Both the position numbers and the translations under genes were made by a program. Of a stretch of 40,216 nucleotides of DNA, positions 18,723 through 28,622 are shown in pieces. The notes beneath the pieces were generated by a model. It did not search any database, was not told the DNA's origin, and worked only from the letters and a program-made list of their open reading frames with translations. The DNA comes from Pedosphaera sp. (GTDB lineage: Bacteria; Verrucomicrobiota; Verrucomicrobiia; Limisphaerales; UBA1100): positions 1-40,216 of the forward strand of contig SIAW01000012.1 in NCBI GenBank assembly GCA_009695465.1. Reading direction: 5' to 3'. The first letter of the stretch is position 1. Every line of letters starts with the position of its first letter.

Positions 18723-20173
18723 GCGGCACCTCCCGGAGGTTTGATCCCTTTGAACATGCGGAAAATCTCAATCGGATTGCAGCAGCCGCAGCAACTGGGC
18801 AACACCAGCCTCGCAAAATTGATCAGCGCCATCACCGCGGCCACCAGTAAAACCACCTCGCCGATGAACGCCACACGCAAGGTCATCAGCGCTTTGGCGG
18901 GCAGATTGGCATACGCCAAGGTGGCGTTGTTGAGCGCGCCGCCTTGCATCCAGCCGCCGAACAGTTGCGGAATCACCATGAGGAGGACGCCTGCCGTGGC
19001 CATCTTGAAATTGCCGCGCAGACAACCGCAGCCCGCCCAGTCCCGCCCCACCAGACGCGGGGTGATGTACACGATGGCGCCAAGTACTGTCATCGCAAAA
19101 AATCCGTAGCCCCACAGGTCGCGCAGCGCCACCGTGAACAGCGTGAAGTGTGTCGTGACATTGTGCAGCGGCTGCAACACCGCGCCCACTCCAGCGAGCA
19201 GGAAACAGAGCAGCGCAAAGCCAATGTAAGAGAGCGTGATGTCCTGCGACATCAGGATGGCATTGCCGCCCACGGTGCGGTGAATGTTCCATAACACGGC
19301 CAGCAGCGGAAAGATCATCATCACGCTGGCAAAGGCGCTCATCTTGATGATCCACACCGGCACCGGCGCGCCCGCATGCGCGCCCGCCCATCCGCCAAAA
19401 ATCAGGAGTCCCCAAAAACCCAGTCCCGCCAGTTGCCGGCTGTGGAGCGGCGTTTCCACCAGTTTGGGCACGAAGTAAAACACCGCCGCCAGCGCGGCTG
19501 AACCCAGCCACACGTTGCGCAGGACGGACACGGCCCACCAATTCGCCGTCGCCTGTGCCACGCCGCGAACCGGCTCTACGCCCAGCGCGTAGTAAATCGT
19601 CACCAACGCCACGGGCAACACCACGAGTCCGGCGAGGATGTACCACAGGCTCGGATAGAGTTCGGCCTGCGCGCGCGCGGCGTAAGTCACCACTGCGCAA
19701 AGTGCCAGCAACGCGCCGCCGGCGATCAGCATTCGCAGGGCGTACAGCGGCAGATCGAGTCCCTCGTAACCGGTGGCGTCGCCTTGCAAAATACCCACGG
19801 CACCGGCGGTGACTCCGACATTCCAGATCACGCCGCCCAATGCTGCGGCCAAGGGCAGTCGCAATTCCACGCTGCGCAGTCGGGCCAGCAACCAGAGCGT
19901 CAGCGCGAACACCGCGTTGCCGCCGAAGCCAAACAGGAACGCCGCGCCGGACACGGATTTGAGATGCCCGTAGGTGAGGAATGTGCAGTCGGCCAAGAGC
20001 GAGGGCTTGTGGAAATTCAACGAGGCCAGCACGCCCGTGAGCGTGGCCAGCACGAGCCACACCAGCCCGCTGCCCAGCAACAGCAGTCCCGGCGCGCGGC
20101 ACGAGGCGTCAATCGCCGCCGGCGCTGCGGGGCCGCAGTCCGCGTGCGAGGTTGGATGGTCGTGACAGCTCAT
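18719..20173 (-). CDS. CcoN-like heme-copper oxidase subunit I homologue lacking heme and CuB ligands
   Basis: The 484-residue protein has about twelve transmembrane helices and cbb3-like landmarks: FGFGGN in helix II, NWW...FYFVPK in helix VI, WAGAH in helix VII and YITPRLV after helix X. Aligned by these anchors from memory with CcoN, the helix II ligand is Ser75, the helix VI CuB ligand is Ser216, the helix VII pair is His266-Ala267, and the helix X HxH is Leu350/Asp352. No His exists anywhere in helices II, VI or X. It should therefore not bind low-spin heme, high-spin heme or CuB normally. Both termini are Cys-rich (MSCHDHPTSHADC; PSCCGCC). ATG at 20173 lies 8 bases after the previous stop. 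Confidence 0.85.
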   Translation of the reverse strand: MSCHDHPTSHADCGPAAPAAIDASCRAPGLLLLGSGLVWLVLATLTGVLASLNFHKPSLLADCTFLTYGHLKSVSGAAFLFGFGGNAVFALTLWLLARLRSVELRLPLAAALGGVIWNVGVTAGAVGILQGDATGYEGLDLPLYALRMLIAGGALLALCAVVTYAARAQAELYPSLWYILAGLVVLPVALVTIYYALGVEPVRGVAQATANWWAVSVLRNVWLGSAALAAVFYFVPKLVETPLHSRQLAGLGFWGLLIFGGWAGAHAGAPVPVWIIKMSAFASVMMIFPLLAVLWNIHRTVGGNAILMSQDITLSYIGFALLCFLLAGVGAVLQPLHNVTTHFTLFTVALRDLWGYGFFAMTVLGAIVYITPRLVGRDWAGCGCLRGNFKMATAGVLLMVIPQLFGGWMQGGALNNATLAYANLPAKALMTLRVAFIGEVVLLVAAVMALINFARLVLPSCCGCCNPIEIFRMFKGIKPPGGAA

Positions 20174-20180
20174 TGCAAAA

Positions 20181-20546
20181 TCAATTATTCCCAGCGGGAG
20201 TCGCGGCCGCAGGCGCGGGCGGCAGGCGTTCCAGCAGATTGGAACGGAAGGCGGCCGGATCCTTCGCCATCGCATCGGCGGCCTGTTGCATGGCCGTGTC
20301 AATGGGGATGCGGAAACGCTTTCCGTCCACAGCGCCAAAGGAGTTGAGTTCCTGCTGCGCCTGTTCCTGGCCTTTCTTTAATTTATCCTGACGCTCGCGG
20401 GCGCGAGCGTTGCCGTAGTCCTCGCTGCGCGCACCGGCCAGCGAGGTGAATAACACCCACACCGCGAGCAGCACGACGATGAGAATCGCCGCCACCTCGT
20501 AGGTCTGCCAGCCGCGATGGCTGTGATGGGTCGTGGGTTCGCTCAT
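20181..20546 (-). CDS. Small single-helix membrane protein of the respiratory cluster
   Basis: The 121-residue protein has a His-containing N-terminus, one transmembrane helix (about 18-38) and a charged helical stretch (ARERQDKLKKGQEQAQQ) that may form a coiled coil. It then has the segment LNSFGAVDGKRFRIPID followed by TAM. I know a similar LNS-Y/F-G...RIPID-x-AM pattern from small proteins encoded next to heme-copper oxidases and SCO proteins, but cannot name the family. It starts one base after the actF stop and ends seven bases before the ccoN-like start. It may be a linking or assembly subunit between complex III and the oxidase-like module. Confidence 0.72.
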   Translation of the reverse strand: MSEPTTHHSHRGWQTYEVAAILIVVLLAVWVLFTSLAGARSEDYGNARARERQDKLKKGQEQAQQELNSFGAVDGKRFRIPIDTAMQQAADAMAKDPAAFRSNLLERLPPAPAAATPAGNN

Positions 20547-20547
20547 G

Positions 20548-21738
20548 TCAGTGCCTCACTGCCTCGCCCATGCGCGGGTCTTTCAACGGGAAGGCCGGGT
20601 GGCGGCGCAGTTCCCACAGGAACAATGCGGTCAACAATCCGCCGATGAGCAGCATCGCGCTCAGGGATGAAATCAGGAAGACCGGCCCATCGGGCTGCAC
20701 CAGCGGCATGATGTTAAACTGCATGTCCACGTGGTGCATCAACCAGACCCATACAAAGATGGGGATGGCCACCTTCAGATTCAGCTTCGCGTCAATGCGC
20801 AGCAGCGTGAGGAAAGGCAGCAGGAAATGGCCGAGGATGATCACCCAGCCGACGTACGCCCAGTTGCCTTGCTCGCGCTTGGCGTACCAGAAAGTCTCCT
20901 CGGGCATTGCCGCGTTCCAGATCAGGAAGTACTGCGAGAAATGGATGTACGCGTAGAACACGGTGAAGGCGAAGAGCAGCTTGGCCAAGCTGTGGAATTG
21001 TTCTTCGCCCATCATCGGCACCATGTTGGAGCGCTTGAGCAGGAGCGCAATGGCGTAGGCCGTGGCCAATGCCACCCACACGCTGCCGGCGAAATAGTAC
21101 ACGCCGTACATGGTGGAGAACCACTGATGCTCCAGCGATTTCATCCAGAAAATTGCCGCGGCTGTCAGCGAGAAGGCGAAGACAAAAATGCCGGAGGCCG
21201 CCCAGCGGCGCATGGCCACGGTGCACTCGGCCGCGCCGGTCTCGTCCTGCCGCAGCGACCACGAACGCAGCTTGTGCGTCCACAACCACCACACGCCAAA
21301 GAGCACCGCGCTGGCGATGCCCCAGGTTTTTTTGTTGAAGAGCACTTGCTTGACCGCCAGCGCGTGGTCCTTCGCCGGATCCACGCTCATCCAGTAATAG
21401 AGATCGCCGCTCATCAAACCGATGGGCAGAAAGAACAGCGCCATCCACGGCAGCAGGCTGGCGAGGTGTTCAAGAAAACGCCGGATGGGCACCGACCAGT
21501 ACGCGTCGAAGAGGTGATGGATGAGCACGAGGAAGAACGAGCCCAGCGCGATGCTGAGGAAAAACATGAACGCCACGAGATAGGCGTGGGCGAAATTTTT
21601 CTGGCCTTCGATGATGTACCCGGCCACGCAACCGAGCAGGCCCAGCGCGGCGGCCATCCACGGCAAGCGATCCCACAACGTGTGTTCGTGGGTCTCGGCG
21701 CTGGCGTGTGCGGCTGGGGAGTGGGCGCTCATCGTCAA
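20548..21738 (-). CDS. actF: Alternative complex III integral membrane subunit ActF (NrfD-like)
   Basis: The 396-residue protein has about ten transmembrane helices and resembles the NrfD-like subunits of alternative complex III. Recognisable parts are LVAFMFFLSIALGSFFLVLIHH in an early helix, LPIGLMSGDLYYWM, and a late FLISSLSAMLLIGGLLTALFLWEL helix. ActF pairs with ActC in the membrane and is proposed to contribute to quinol oxidation or proton movement. The ATG overlaps the actE stop as ATGA. The start gives a His-rich cytoplasmic N-terminus before the first helix. Length and order agree with other act operons. Confidence 0.9.
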   Translation of the reverse strand: MTMSAHSPAAHASAETHEHTLWDRLPWMAAALGLLGCVAGYIIEGQKNFAHAYLVAFMFFLSIALGSFFLVLIHHLFDAYWSVPIRRFLEHLASLLPWMALFFLPIGLMSGDLYYWMSVDPAKDHALAVKQVLFNKKTWGIASAVLFGVWWLWTHKLRSWSLRQDETGAAECTVAMRRWAASGIFVFAFSLTAAAIFWMKSLEHQWFSTMYGVYYFAGSVWVALATAYAIALLLKRSNMVPMMGEEQFHSLAKLLFAFTVFYAYIHFSQYFLIWNAAMPEETFWYAKREQGNWAYVGWVIILGHFLLPFLTLLRIDAKLNLKVAIPIFVWVWLMHHVDMQFNIMPLVQPDGPVFLISSLSAMLLIGGLLTALFLWELRRHPAFPLKDPRMGEAVRH

Positions 21739-22433
21739 TTCTTCAATGGCTGGAACAACGCGGCAGGCACCGTGCCGGGCTTGGCGGCCTCGTGAATTTT
21801 GAGTTCGTCAAGGCTCGCCAGCTTGGAGGATTGCAGCGCGCGCACGTAGGCCACGATGGCCCAGCGATCGGCCACATCCACGTTTGCAGCGTAGCCTTTC
21901 ATCACGCCCGCCCCTTCTTTGCTGCCAAAACTCACCGTGCGATAAAGCTGCCCATCGGTCATGCGCACAATGGTTGGGTCATGCAGATTGGCAGCGGCCA
22001 TGCCCACGCCCAGGCGCGTGACCATCCCCTGCCCGTCGCCCAGATCGCCGTGACACGGCACGCAACTGATGCCGTACCGTTCGCGGCCGCGCGCCACAAC
22101 TTCGCGAGAGACGGACAACGGTGTCAGCTCCAGATAATTGGTGCTGCCCGCGACGCGACCGCTGTTCACAGGATGATCCACTTGGAACGGATGGACTTTT
22201 TGTCCGGCGAGATCGGTCACAGGTTTGCTGCGGGCGACGGTTCCTTCCACCAACGGTTGCGAGCTGATGCCGTTGGCAAAAAAGCGGTTGGGTTCCATGG
22301 GCCGCAACTTGGGTTGCCGATCCATGTCGGGGAAGACCTCCAGCGGCGGCTTGCGCGAGAGACTGCCGCGCAGGCCGAAAAGGCCCACGACGAGCAACGT
22401 CAACATCGCTATGCCTATCAGGATTAGTCGCAT
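21735..22433 (-). CDS. actE: Alternative complex III monoheme cytochrome c subunit ActE
   Basis: The 232-residue protein starts with a hydrophobic anchor or signal (MRLILIGIAMLTLLVVGLFG). It has one heme motif, CVPCH at residues 124-128, and a plausible axial Met178 in GVMKGY. The segment NRFFANGISSQPLVEGTVAR precedes the cytochrome domain and is typical of ActE. ActE sits on the periplasmic side of the complex and is a likely exit point for electrons toward the downstream oxidase or a soluble cytochrome. ATG at 22433 is one base past the actD stop; the longer in-frame reading from 22532 overlaps actD and lacks family character. Confidence 0.9.
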   Translation of the reverse strand: MRLILIGIAMLTLLVVGLFGLRGSLSRKPPLEVFPDMDRQPKLRPMEPNRFFANGISSQPLVEGTVARSKPVTDLAGQKVHPFQVDHPVNSGRVAGSTNYLELTPLSVSREVVARGRERYGISCVPCHGDLGDGQGMVTRLGVGMAAANLHDPTIVRMTDGQLYRTVSFGSKEGAGVMKGYAANVDVADRWAIVAYVRALQSSKLASLDELKIHEAAKPGTVPAALFQPLKN

Positions 22434-22434
22434 C

Positions 22435-22961
22435 CTATTCCTCCACCATCTCGATATGCTTGGCCCCGGTCTGCAGCAGGGTGCGGGTTTGCGTCTCGTT
22501 GTATTTGTGGTCGTCGCATTGGATGACCACAAAAAACTTGTCGTGCGTCACGGTGGCGAACCGCATGTTTTTGAGCAGCGGATGATGCAGTCGCGGCAGC
22601 CGGTTGAGAATGAGCATCCCGATGATCGAACCGAATGCGCCGAGCAGAATCGTCAGTTCGTAGCAGACGGGGAACGCGTAGAAGCCGCTGAACATGGGTT
22701 TGCCGCCCACCACGATCTCGTAGTTATAGGCGTTCATGTACCAGATCATCACCATGCCGCCGGTGTAGCCGGAGAGGCCGCCCAAAAATGTGAACCAACC
22801 CACGGGCGAATTCTTCATGCCCATCGCCGCGTCCATGCCGTGCACGGGGAACGGCGTGTGCACGTCCCACCGCGTGTAGCCCGCGTCGCGAACGCGCTGC
22901 GCGGCGGCCATCGCAGCGGCGGGCGTGTCGTACTCTGCCAAGATGCCGTACGCGTGGCTCA

Positions 22962-22962
<1 letters not shown>
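22435..22962 (-). CDS. actD: Alternative complex III membrane subunit ActD (DUF3341)
   Basis: The 175-residue protein begins YGILAEYDTPAAAMAAAQRV and continues with YTRWDVHTPFPVHGMD, both signatures of the DUF3341 ActD family. Two transmembrane helices follow (about 55-76 and 95-118), then a soluble C-terminal part. ActD lies between the membrane domain and the peripheral subunits; its catalytic role is not established. Its ATG shares a base with the actC stop (TGATG), pointing to translational coupling. Length matches the family. Confidence 0.92.
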
Positions 22963-24427
<1,465 letters not shown>

Positions 24428-24431
<4 letters not shown>

Positions 24432-27400
24432 GGCTTCTTAGCCCCTTCCCCTGCTGCGGCCGGCGCATGACCAGCGGGTGCGACGTGCGCATCGCCATGC
24501 GTGTCATGGTGACCCGCCGCCGCGTCGTAATCCTGCGTGCTCAGCGGTTTGGTGTAATAACCTTCGTACGGACCGGGCACCTGCAAATTCGGGTTGCGCA
24601 CGCGCGCCAGATAAGTCGTGTGCGGTTTGGTGTCCAGGAAACCCAGCACGGCATAATTGCGCTTGAGCTCTTTGCGCTGCGACACCTGGCTCTGCGGATC
24701 GGCCATGTTGCCAAAGGCAATCGCCTCCGCCGGGCACGCCTGTTGGCACGCGGTCTTGATCGTGCCTTCGGGCACCAGCGCATCCACTGCGTGACCTTTG
24801 CCATCGCGCGCCACTGAATCCCGATACTCGCGGCTGGCCTGCACCTTGCGCAAAATCTTGGCGCCCTCAATGCGCTGCACGCAGTACGTGCATTTCTCCA
24901 TGACGCCGCGCATGCGCACGGTCACATCCGGATTCTTGGCCAGCTTCAACACGTCCCACGCAGTGGGATCATCCTTCTCCACGCTCGCCAGAAAACCCTT
25001 GTAGAGGGCGGTGAGGGGCCGCTTGTTGTAATCAAAGAAATTGAACCGGCGCACTTTCCACGCGCAGTTGTTGGAGCAGTACCGCGTGCCGATGCAGCGG
25101 TTGTACACCATGACGTTGAGACCTTCGTCATCATGCACCGTGGCGTTGACAGGACAGACGCTCTCGCACGGCGCGGATTCGCAGTGCTGGCAAAGCATCG
25201 GCTGCTGCACCACCTGCGGATCATCAATCCAATGCTCCCCAGCCTGCATCGCGTCGGTGTTGGTGTCGCGATGTTTCTCGTCTCTGGCAAACCCGGTGTA
25301 ATAACGGTCGATGCGAATCCAGTGCATCTCGCGCCCGTTGCCCACCTGCTCTTTGCCGACGATGGGAATGTTGTTCTCGCTCTGACAAGCGATGACGCAG
25401 GCGTTGCAGCCCACGCACGAGTTCAGATCAATGGACATGCCCCACTGCACCGCCGCATTTTTCAGCTTGGGGGTGCTCTCGTAAGGATGCTGATAGATGG
25501 GATACGGCTTGCCCGTCGCCGGATCCAGCGTGTGCTTGGCATGCGCCAACGCATCAAGATCCATCTGATGCGCGAAGTCCGGATTCTTGGCGAAGCCCGC
25601 ATCGCCATCCAGATTAGCCTCGCGCACGATCGCCCGGCCTTCCATTGACCAATGATCTTGCGTGCAGGAAAATTGGTGCGTGCCCGACGCCACCGCCACC
25701 TTCGCGCTGCCATCCATATCCATGTGCGGCCGCGCCGCCGTGCGGATGAGGTAGGCATTAAACCCCACCAGCTTCTTGTCGAAGCAAGCGATGCGCCCGC
25801 CAAAAGTCTTCACGTCACGCCCGTAACCCAGCGCCAACGCCAGCGTGCCGTCGGCTTGACCGGGCTGAATCCACACCGGCCCCTCAACCGAACGACCACC
25901 GATGCTGACAGCCAAGCGCATGCCGTTCTGCCACTTGTTGGCTTCGGCAGTCTTGCGGCTGACGAGCACCGCGTTGTCCCAAGTGATCTTGGTGACGGGA
26001 TCAGGCAGCTCCTGCAGCCAACCGTTGTTGGCCAGTCGCCCGTCATCCACGCTGCTGTCGCGGGTGAAAATAATTTCCAGCGCCTTGCCCGCATCCGGCG
26101 CGGCAATGACGATGGTCTTTGCCCCGCTCACCGCTTGCAACTGCGCTGCGCTGCCCGGCCAAAAACCTTGGTGCAAAAAGTTCTTCCAGTTGTTGTCCCC
26201 GATATCCGCACCGGTCAACTTGTGGAATGTGGCCCGCACGATCTCGTTCGCGCTGGGCTTGTTGATGCCGGCAAATTCCGCCAGCACTTCCAATTCGGAC
26301 AGACCGCCGAACAGCGGTTGGATAAGCGGCTGCACCGGCACCAACGTGCCATCGCTCGTGCGCGCGTCGCCCCACGTCTCCAAGAAATGCGCCTGCGCCA
26401 AATGCAACGCGCAACCGCGAGAGGATTCATCACGGTGCATCCCCAATCGCACGACGGTCTTGGCCTTGTCCTGCGCCTTGGCCCAATCCAAATCTGCAGG
26501 CGCGGTGTAGGCGGGATTGCTGCCAAGAATAATCAGCGTCTGCACGCGGTCGGCGTTGAGTTCTGAAACCAACTCTTGAATGGAACCCATCTGCGGCGTC
26601 TTCCAGTCGTCATGCGGATGTGTGACGGGCAAAAATTCCAGCGGCCGGTCATGTCCCTCCTCGCTGCCGATGGCCTGCAATTTCTCGTTGATGGCCAGCA
26701 CCAATTGCTGCACGGCCTGCGGTTGACGATGGCCAGCGAGCACCACGGCCTTGCCGGGAACTTTTTGGAGATCCGCAACGCACTGCTCCAGCCATTTGAC
26801 CGACACTGCCTTGGGCAGATGTTTGTCATCAAAACCCGCAATGCCCAATCGCCCGGCGATGGCAGCAGCCACGCCCGCAACCTCGGAAGCGCGCAGGCGC
26901 TGGCGATGATCGGCGTTGGCTCCAGTCAATGTCATCAGCGGCTCCACCACGTACAGGCGCGACATCTTCTGCGCGGTCGCATGGTTGAGTTTGCGGCCAC
27001 GTGCAAAATCGCGGATGTGCCGATGGGAATCTTCTTCGCTGCCGATGAAATCGCAGTCCAACGAGAGAATCACCTCGGCGCGATCCAACCGATAAAAAGG
27101 CCGGACCGGCTTGCCAAAAGCAGCCGTCGCCGCTTGCGCGTGGATGTCCAGCCCCAGCGGATCCCACTGGAAAAACTTAGCTGCAGGCAACTTCTCCTTC
27201 ACCTGCGCCAAAAGCCGCGCGCGGGAGGGCGAACTGCTCGGCTCCAAGAGGAACACGACGTGCGCACCGTTCTTGTTGTGCGCATCATTGACCGCGCCTG
27301 TGCGCAGCTTGAGCAGGGCTGCCTCGCGCGAAACGGTTTTCCCATCGACACCGATAAACACCAATGCGCGATCCGGATCGTACAGATCCAAAATCGCCGC

Positions 27401-27823
27401 CTGCGTGTGCAGATCCGTACTGCCGTTGCCGCCGGGATAATCAGGATTGCCCTCGATCTTGGTCGGCCGGCCTTCGTTGGATTCCACCAACAGCGGCACC
27501 GCCCCCGTGCGCGTCGGGCGCGCGCTGGCAAAAAACTGCGGCACCCCGTGTACGTAACCCTCCGGCTGCTGGCCAAAGGGCATCACCATTTCCACGGGCC
27601 TGCGGCAGCCCACGCCCAGCACACCCAGTCCGGCCAAGCCGAACGAGGCACCCATCAATTGCATGAAACTGCGCCGCGAGAAATTGGGGTCGGGCTTGTC
27701 GGCTTCCTTTGGAAATTCCAGCGCCGTGTACGCCACGTCCTCTGGCACCAAGCCCCGCGTCTGCAGGCCGCGCCAGTACTGGACGCCTGGGGCGTCACCA
27801 TTTTGGGAAATGCCTGTGCTCAT
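24428..27823 (-). CDS. actB: Alternative complex III iron-sulfur subunit ActB (molybdopterin-oxidoreductase-like)
   Basis: The 1131-residue protein fuses an N-terminal domain of the molybdopterin oxidoreductase superfamily to a C-terminal ferredoxin-like domain. Near the N-terminus are YWRGL, a twin-arginine segment [10 protein letters not shown] (Arg50-51) and a lipobox-like LGVGC (Cys73). Fe-S Cys motifs lie near residues 801 ([11 protein letters not shown]), 876 ([13 protein letters not shown]), 908 ([11 protein letters not shown]), 977 (CTYC) and 1025 (CQQACP). In characterised complexes ActB has no Mo cofactor and carries three 4Fe-4S clusters and one 3Fe-4S cluster between ActC and the ActA hemes. 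ATG at 27823 overlaps the actA stop as ATGA; the upstream in-frame ATG at 27841 adds six residues. Confidence 0.94.
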
Positions 27824-28470
27824 CGATGACAAACCGAGCAACTTGTAGAGCCTTCCACGCCCAGCTTGCCCGCGAGCGCCCGTCCCTCGCGCTCCGGAGT
27901 GAACCCGTCGCTCTTCCAGTTCAAATTATAGACCTGCTCCAGCGGCCGGATCTTTTCGTGCGCCGTGCGGTGGCAGTCCAGACAGAAGGCCATGCTCAAC
28001 GTCTTCTCATGCCGCACCTCGTCCATCTCATTGATCTTGCCGTGGCAATGCACGCAGGAGATGCCGCGGTTCACATGCACCGAGTGGTTGAAATACACGT
28101 AGTCAGGCGTCTTGTGGATCTGCACCCACGGCACCGGCGTCTGCTTCTCGTGGCTCTCGCGGATCGGCGCCAGCCGCAGGTCATCCTTGAGCACCACGCT
28201 GTGGCAATTCATGCACGTGGACGCCGCCGGGATGTTGGAGAACCACGATTTCTCCACGCCGTTGTGGCAATAACGGCAGTCCATGCCCAACTCGCCCGCA
28301 TGAATCTTGTGCGAGAACGACACCGGCTGCAACGGCTGATACCCGACGTTGGTGTACTTGGGTGTAAAATAATAGGTCACCCCAGTCACCACGCCGCCGC
28401 CCAAGAGCAGCCCCCCTGCCAGCACCAAAAGCGGCAGCCGGTTGGTCCATTTTGGAAAAATGTTCGACAT
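27820..28470 (-). CDS. actA: Alternative complex III pentaheme cytochrome c subunit ActA
   Basis: The 216-residue protein has one N-terminal transmembrane helix (about 12-33) and five heme motifs: CRYCH (65), CMNCH (86), CVHCH (139), CLDCH (163) and CSVCH (211). Segments such as QPVSFSHKIHAGELGMDCRYCH and FNHSVHVNRGISCVHCH match ActA and related multiheme cytochromes. It collects electrons from the ActB clusters on the periplasmic face. It is the first gene of the ten-gene cluster and is preceded by a 152-base intergenic region with a promoter-like element and an operator-like palindrome. No clear Shine-Dalgarno precedes the ATG. Confidence 0.95.
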   Translation of the reverse strand: MSNIFPKWTNRLPLLVLAGGLLLGGGVVTGVTYYFTPKYTNVGYQPLQPVSFSHKIHAGELGMDCRYCHNGVEKSWFSNIPAASTCMNCHSVVLKDDLRLAPIRESHEKQTPVPWVQIHKTPDYVYFNHSVHVNRGISCVHCHGKINEMDEVRHEKTLSMAFCLDCHRTAHEKIRPLEQVYNLNWKSDGFTPEREGRALAGKLGVEGSTSCSVCHR

Positions 28471-28492
28471 CTAAGAACGCAAAACCGCGCGC

Positions 28493-28520
28493 ATGATACT
28501 GAACTCGAATTGCGGCGCAA
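28493..28520 (-). promoter_or_regulatory. Candidate sigma-70-type promoter for the act cluster
   Basis: Read on the minus strand, TTGCGC (28520-28515) and TATCAT (28498-28493) are separated by 16 bases. They lie 22-50 bases upstream of the actA start. The -35 matches four of six consensus bases and the -10 also four of six. Start-site mapping would be needed to confirm it. Confidence 0.45.
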
Positions 28521-28525
28521 GCGGT

Positions 28526-28545
28526 TTTGTGATTTTTTTCACAAA
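28526..28545 (-). promoter_or_regulatory. CRP/FNR-family-like palindromic operator
   Basis: The perfect palindrome TTTGTGA-N6-TCACAAA contains TGTGA-N6-TCACA, the core CRP recognition pattern. The spacer is all T on the plus strand. The centre (28535.5) is about 50 bases upstream of the transcription start predicted from the adjacent promoter-like element and 65 upstream of the actA ATG. The regulator is not in this window; a CRP/FNR-superfamily protein is inferred from the motif alone. Confidence 0.5.
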
Positions 28546-28622
28546 CTAGCCCGCGCCCTTCATCATGCCACACGCTAATGAGATGTACACGCCGGTTAAT
28601 GCACCTCGATCGAGCGGCGCGG

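Noticed and set aside
16945-20173. A functional cbb3 cytochrome c oxidase
   Set aside because: The order N-O-P and the fold suggest it, but the subunit I histidines for heme and CuB are missing, so I call it oxidase-like only.
28526-28545. The AT-rich palindrome as a terminator of the FG-GAP gene
   Set aside because: It lies upstream of actA and downstream of the FG-GAP stop, but its short AT-only-rich arms without a following T-run on the minus strand make a weak hairpin, while it matches the CRP-type pattern exactly.
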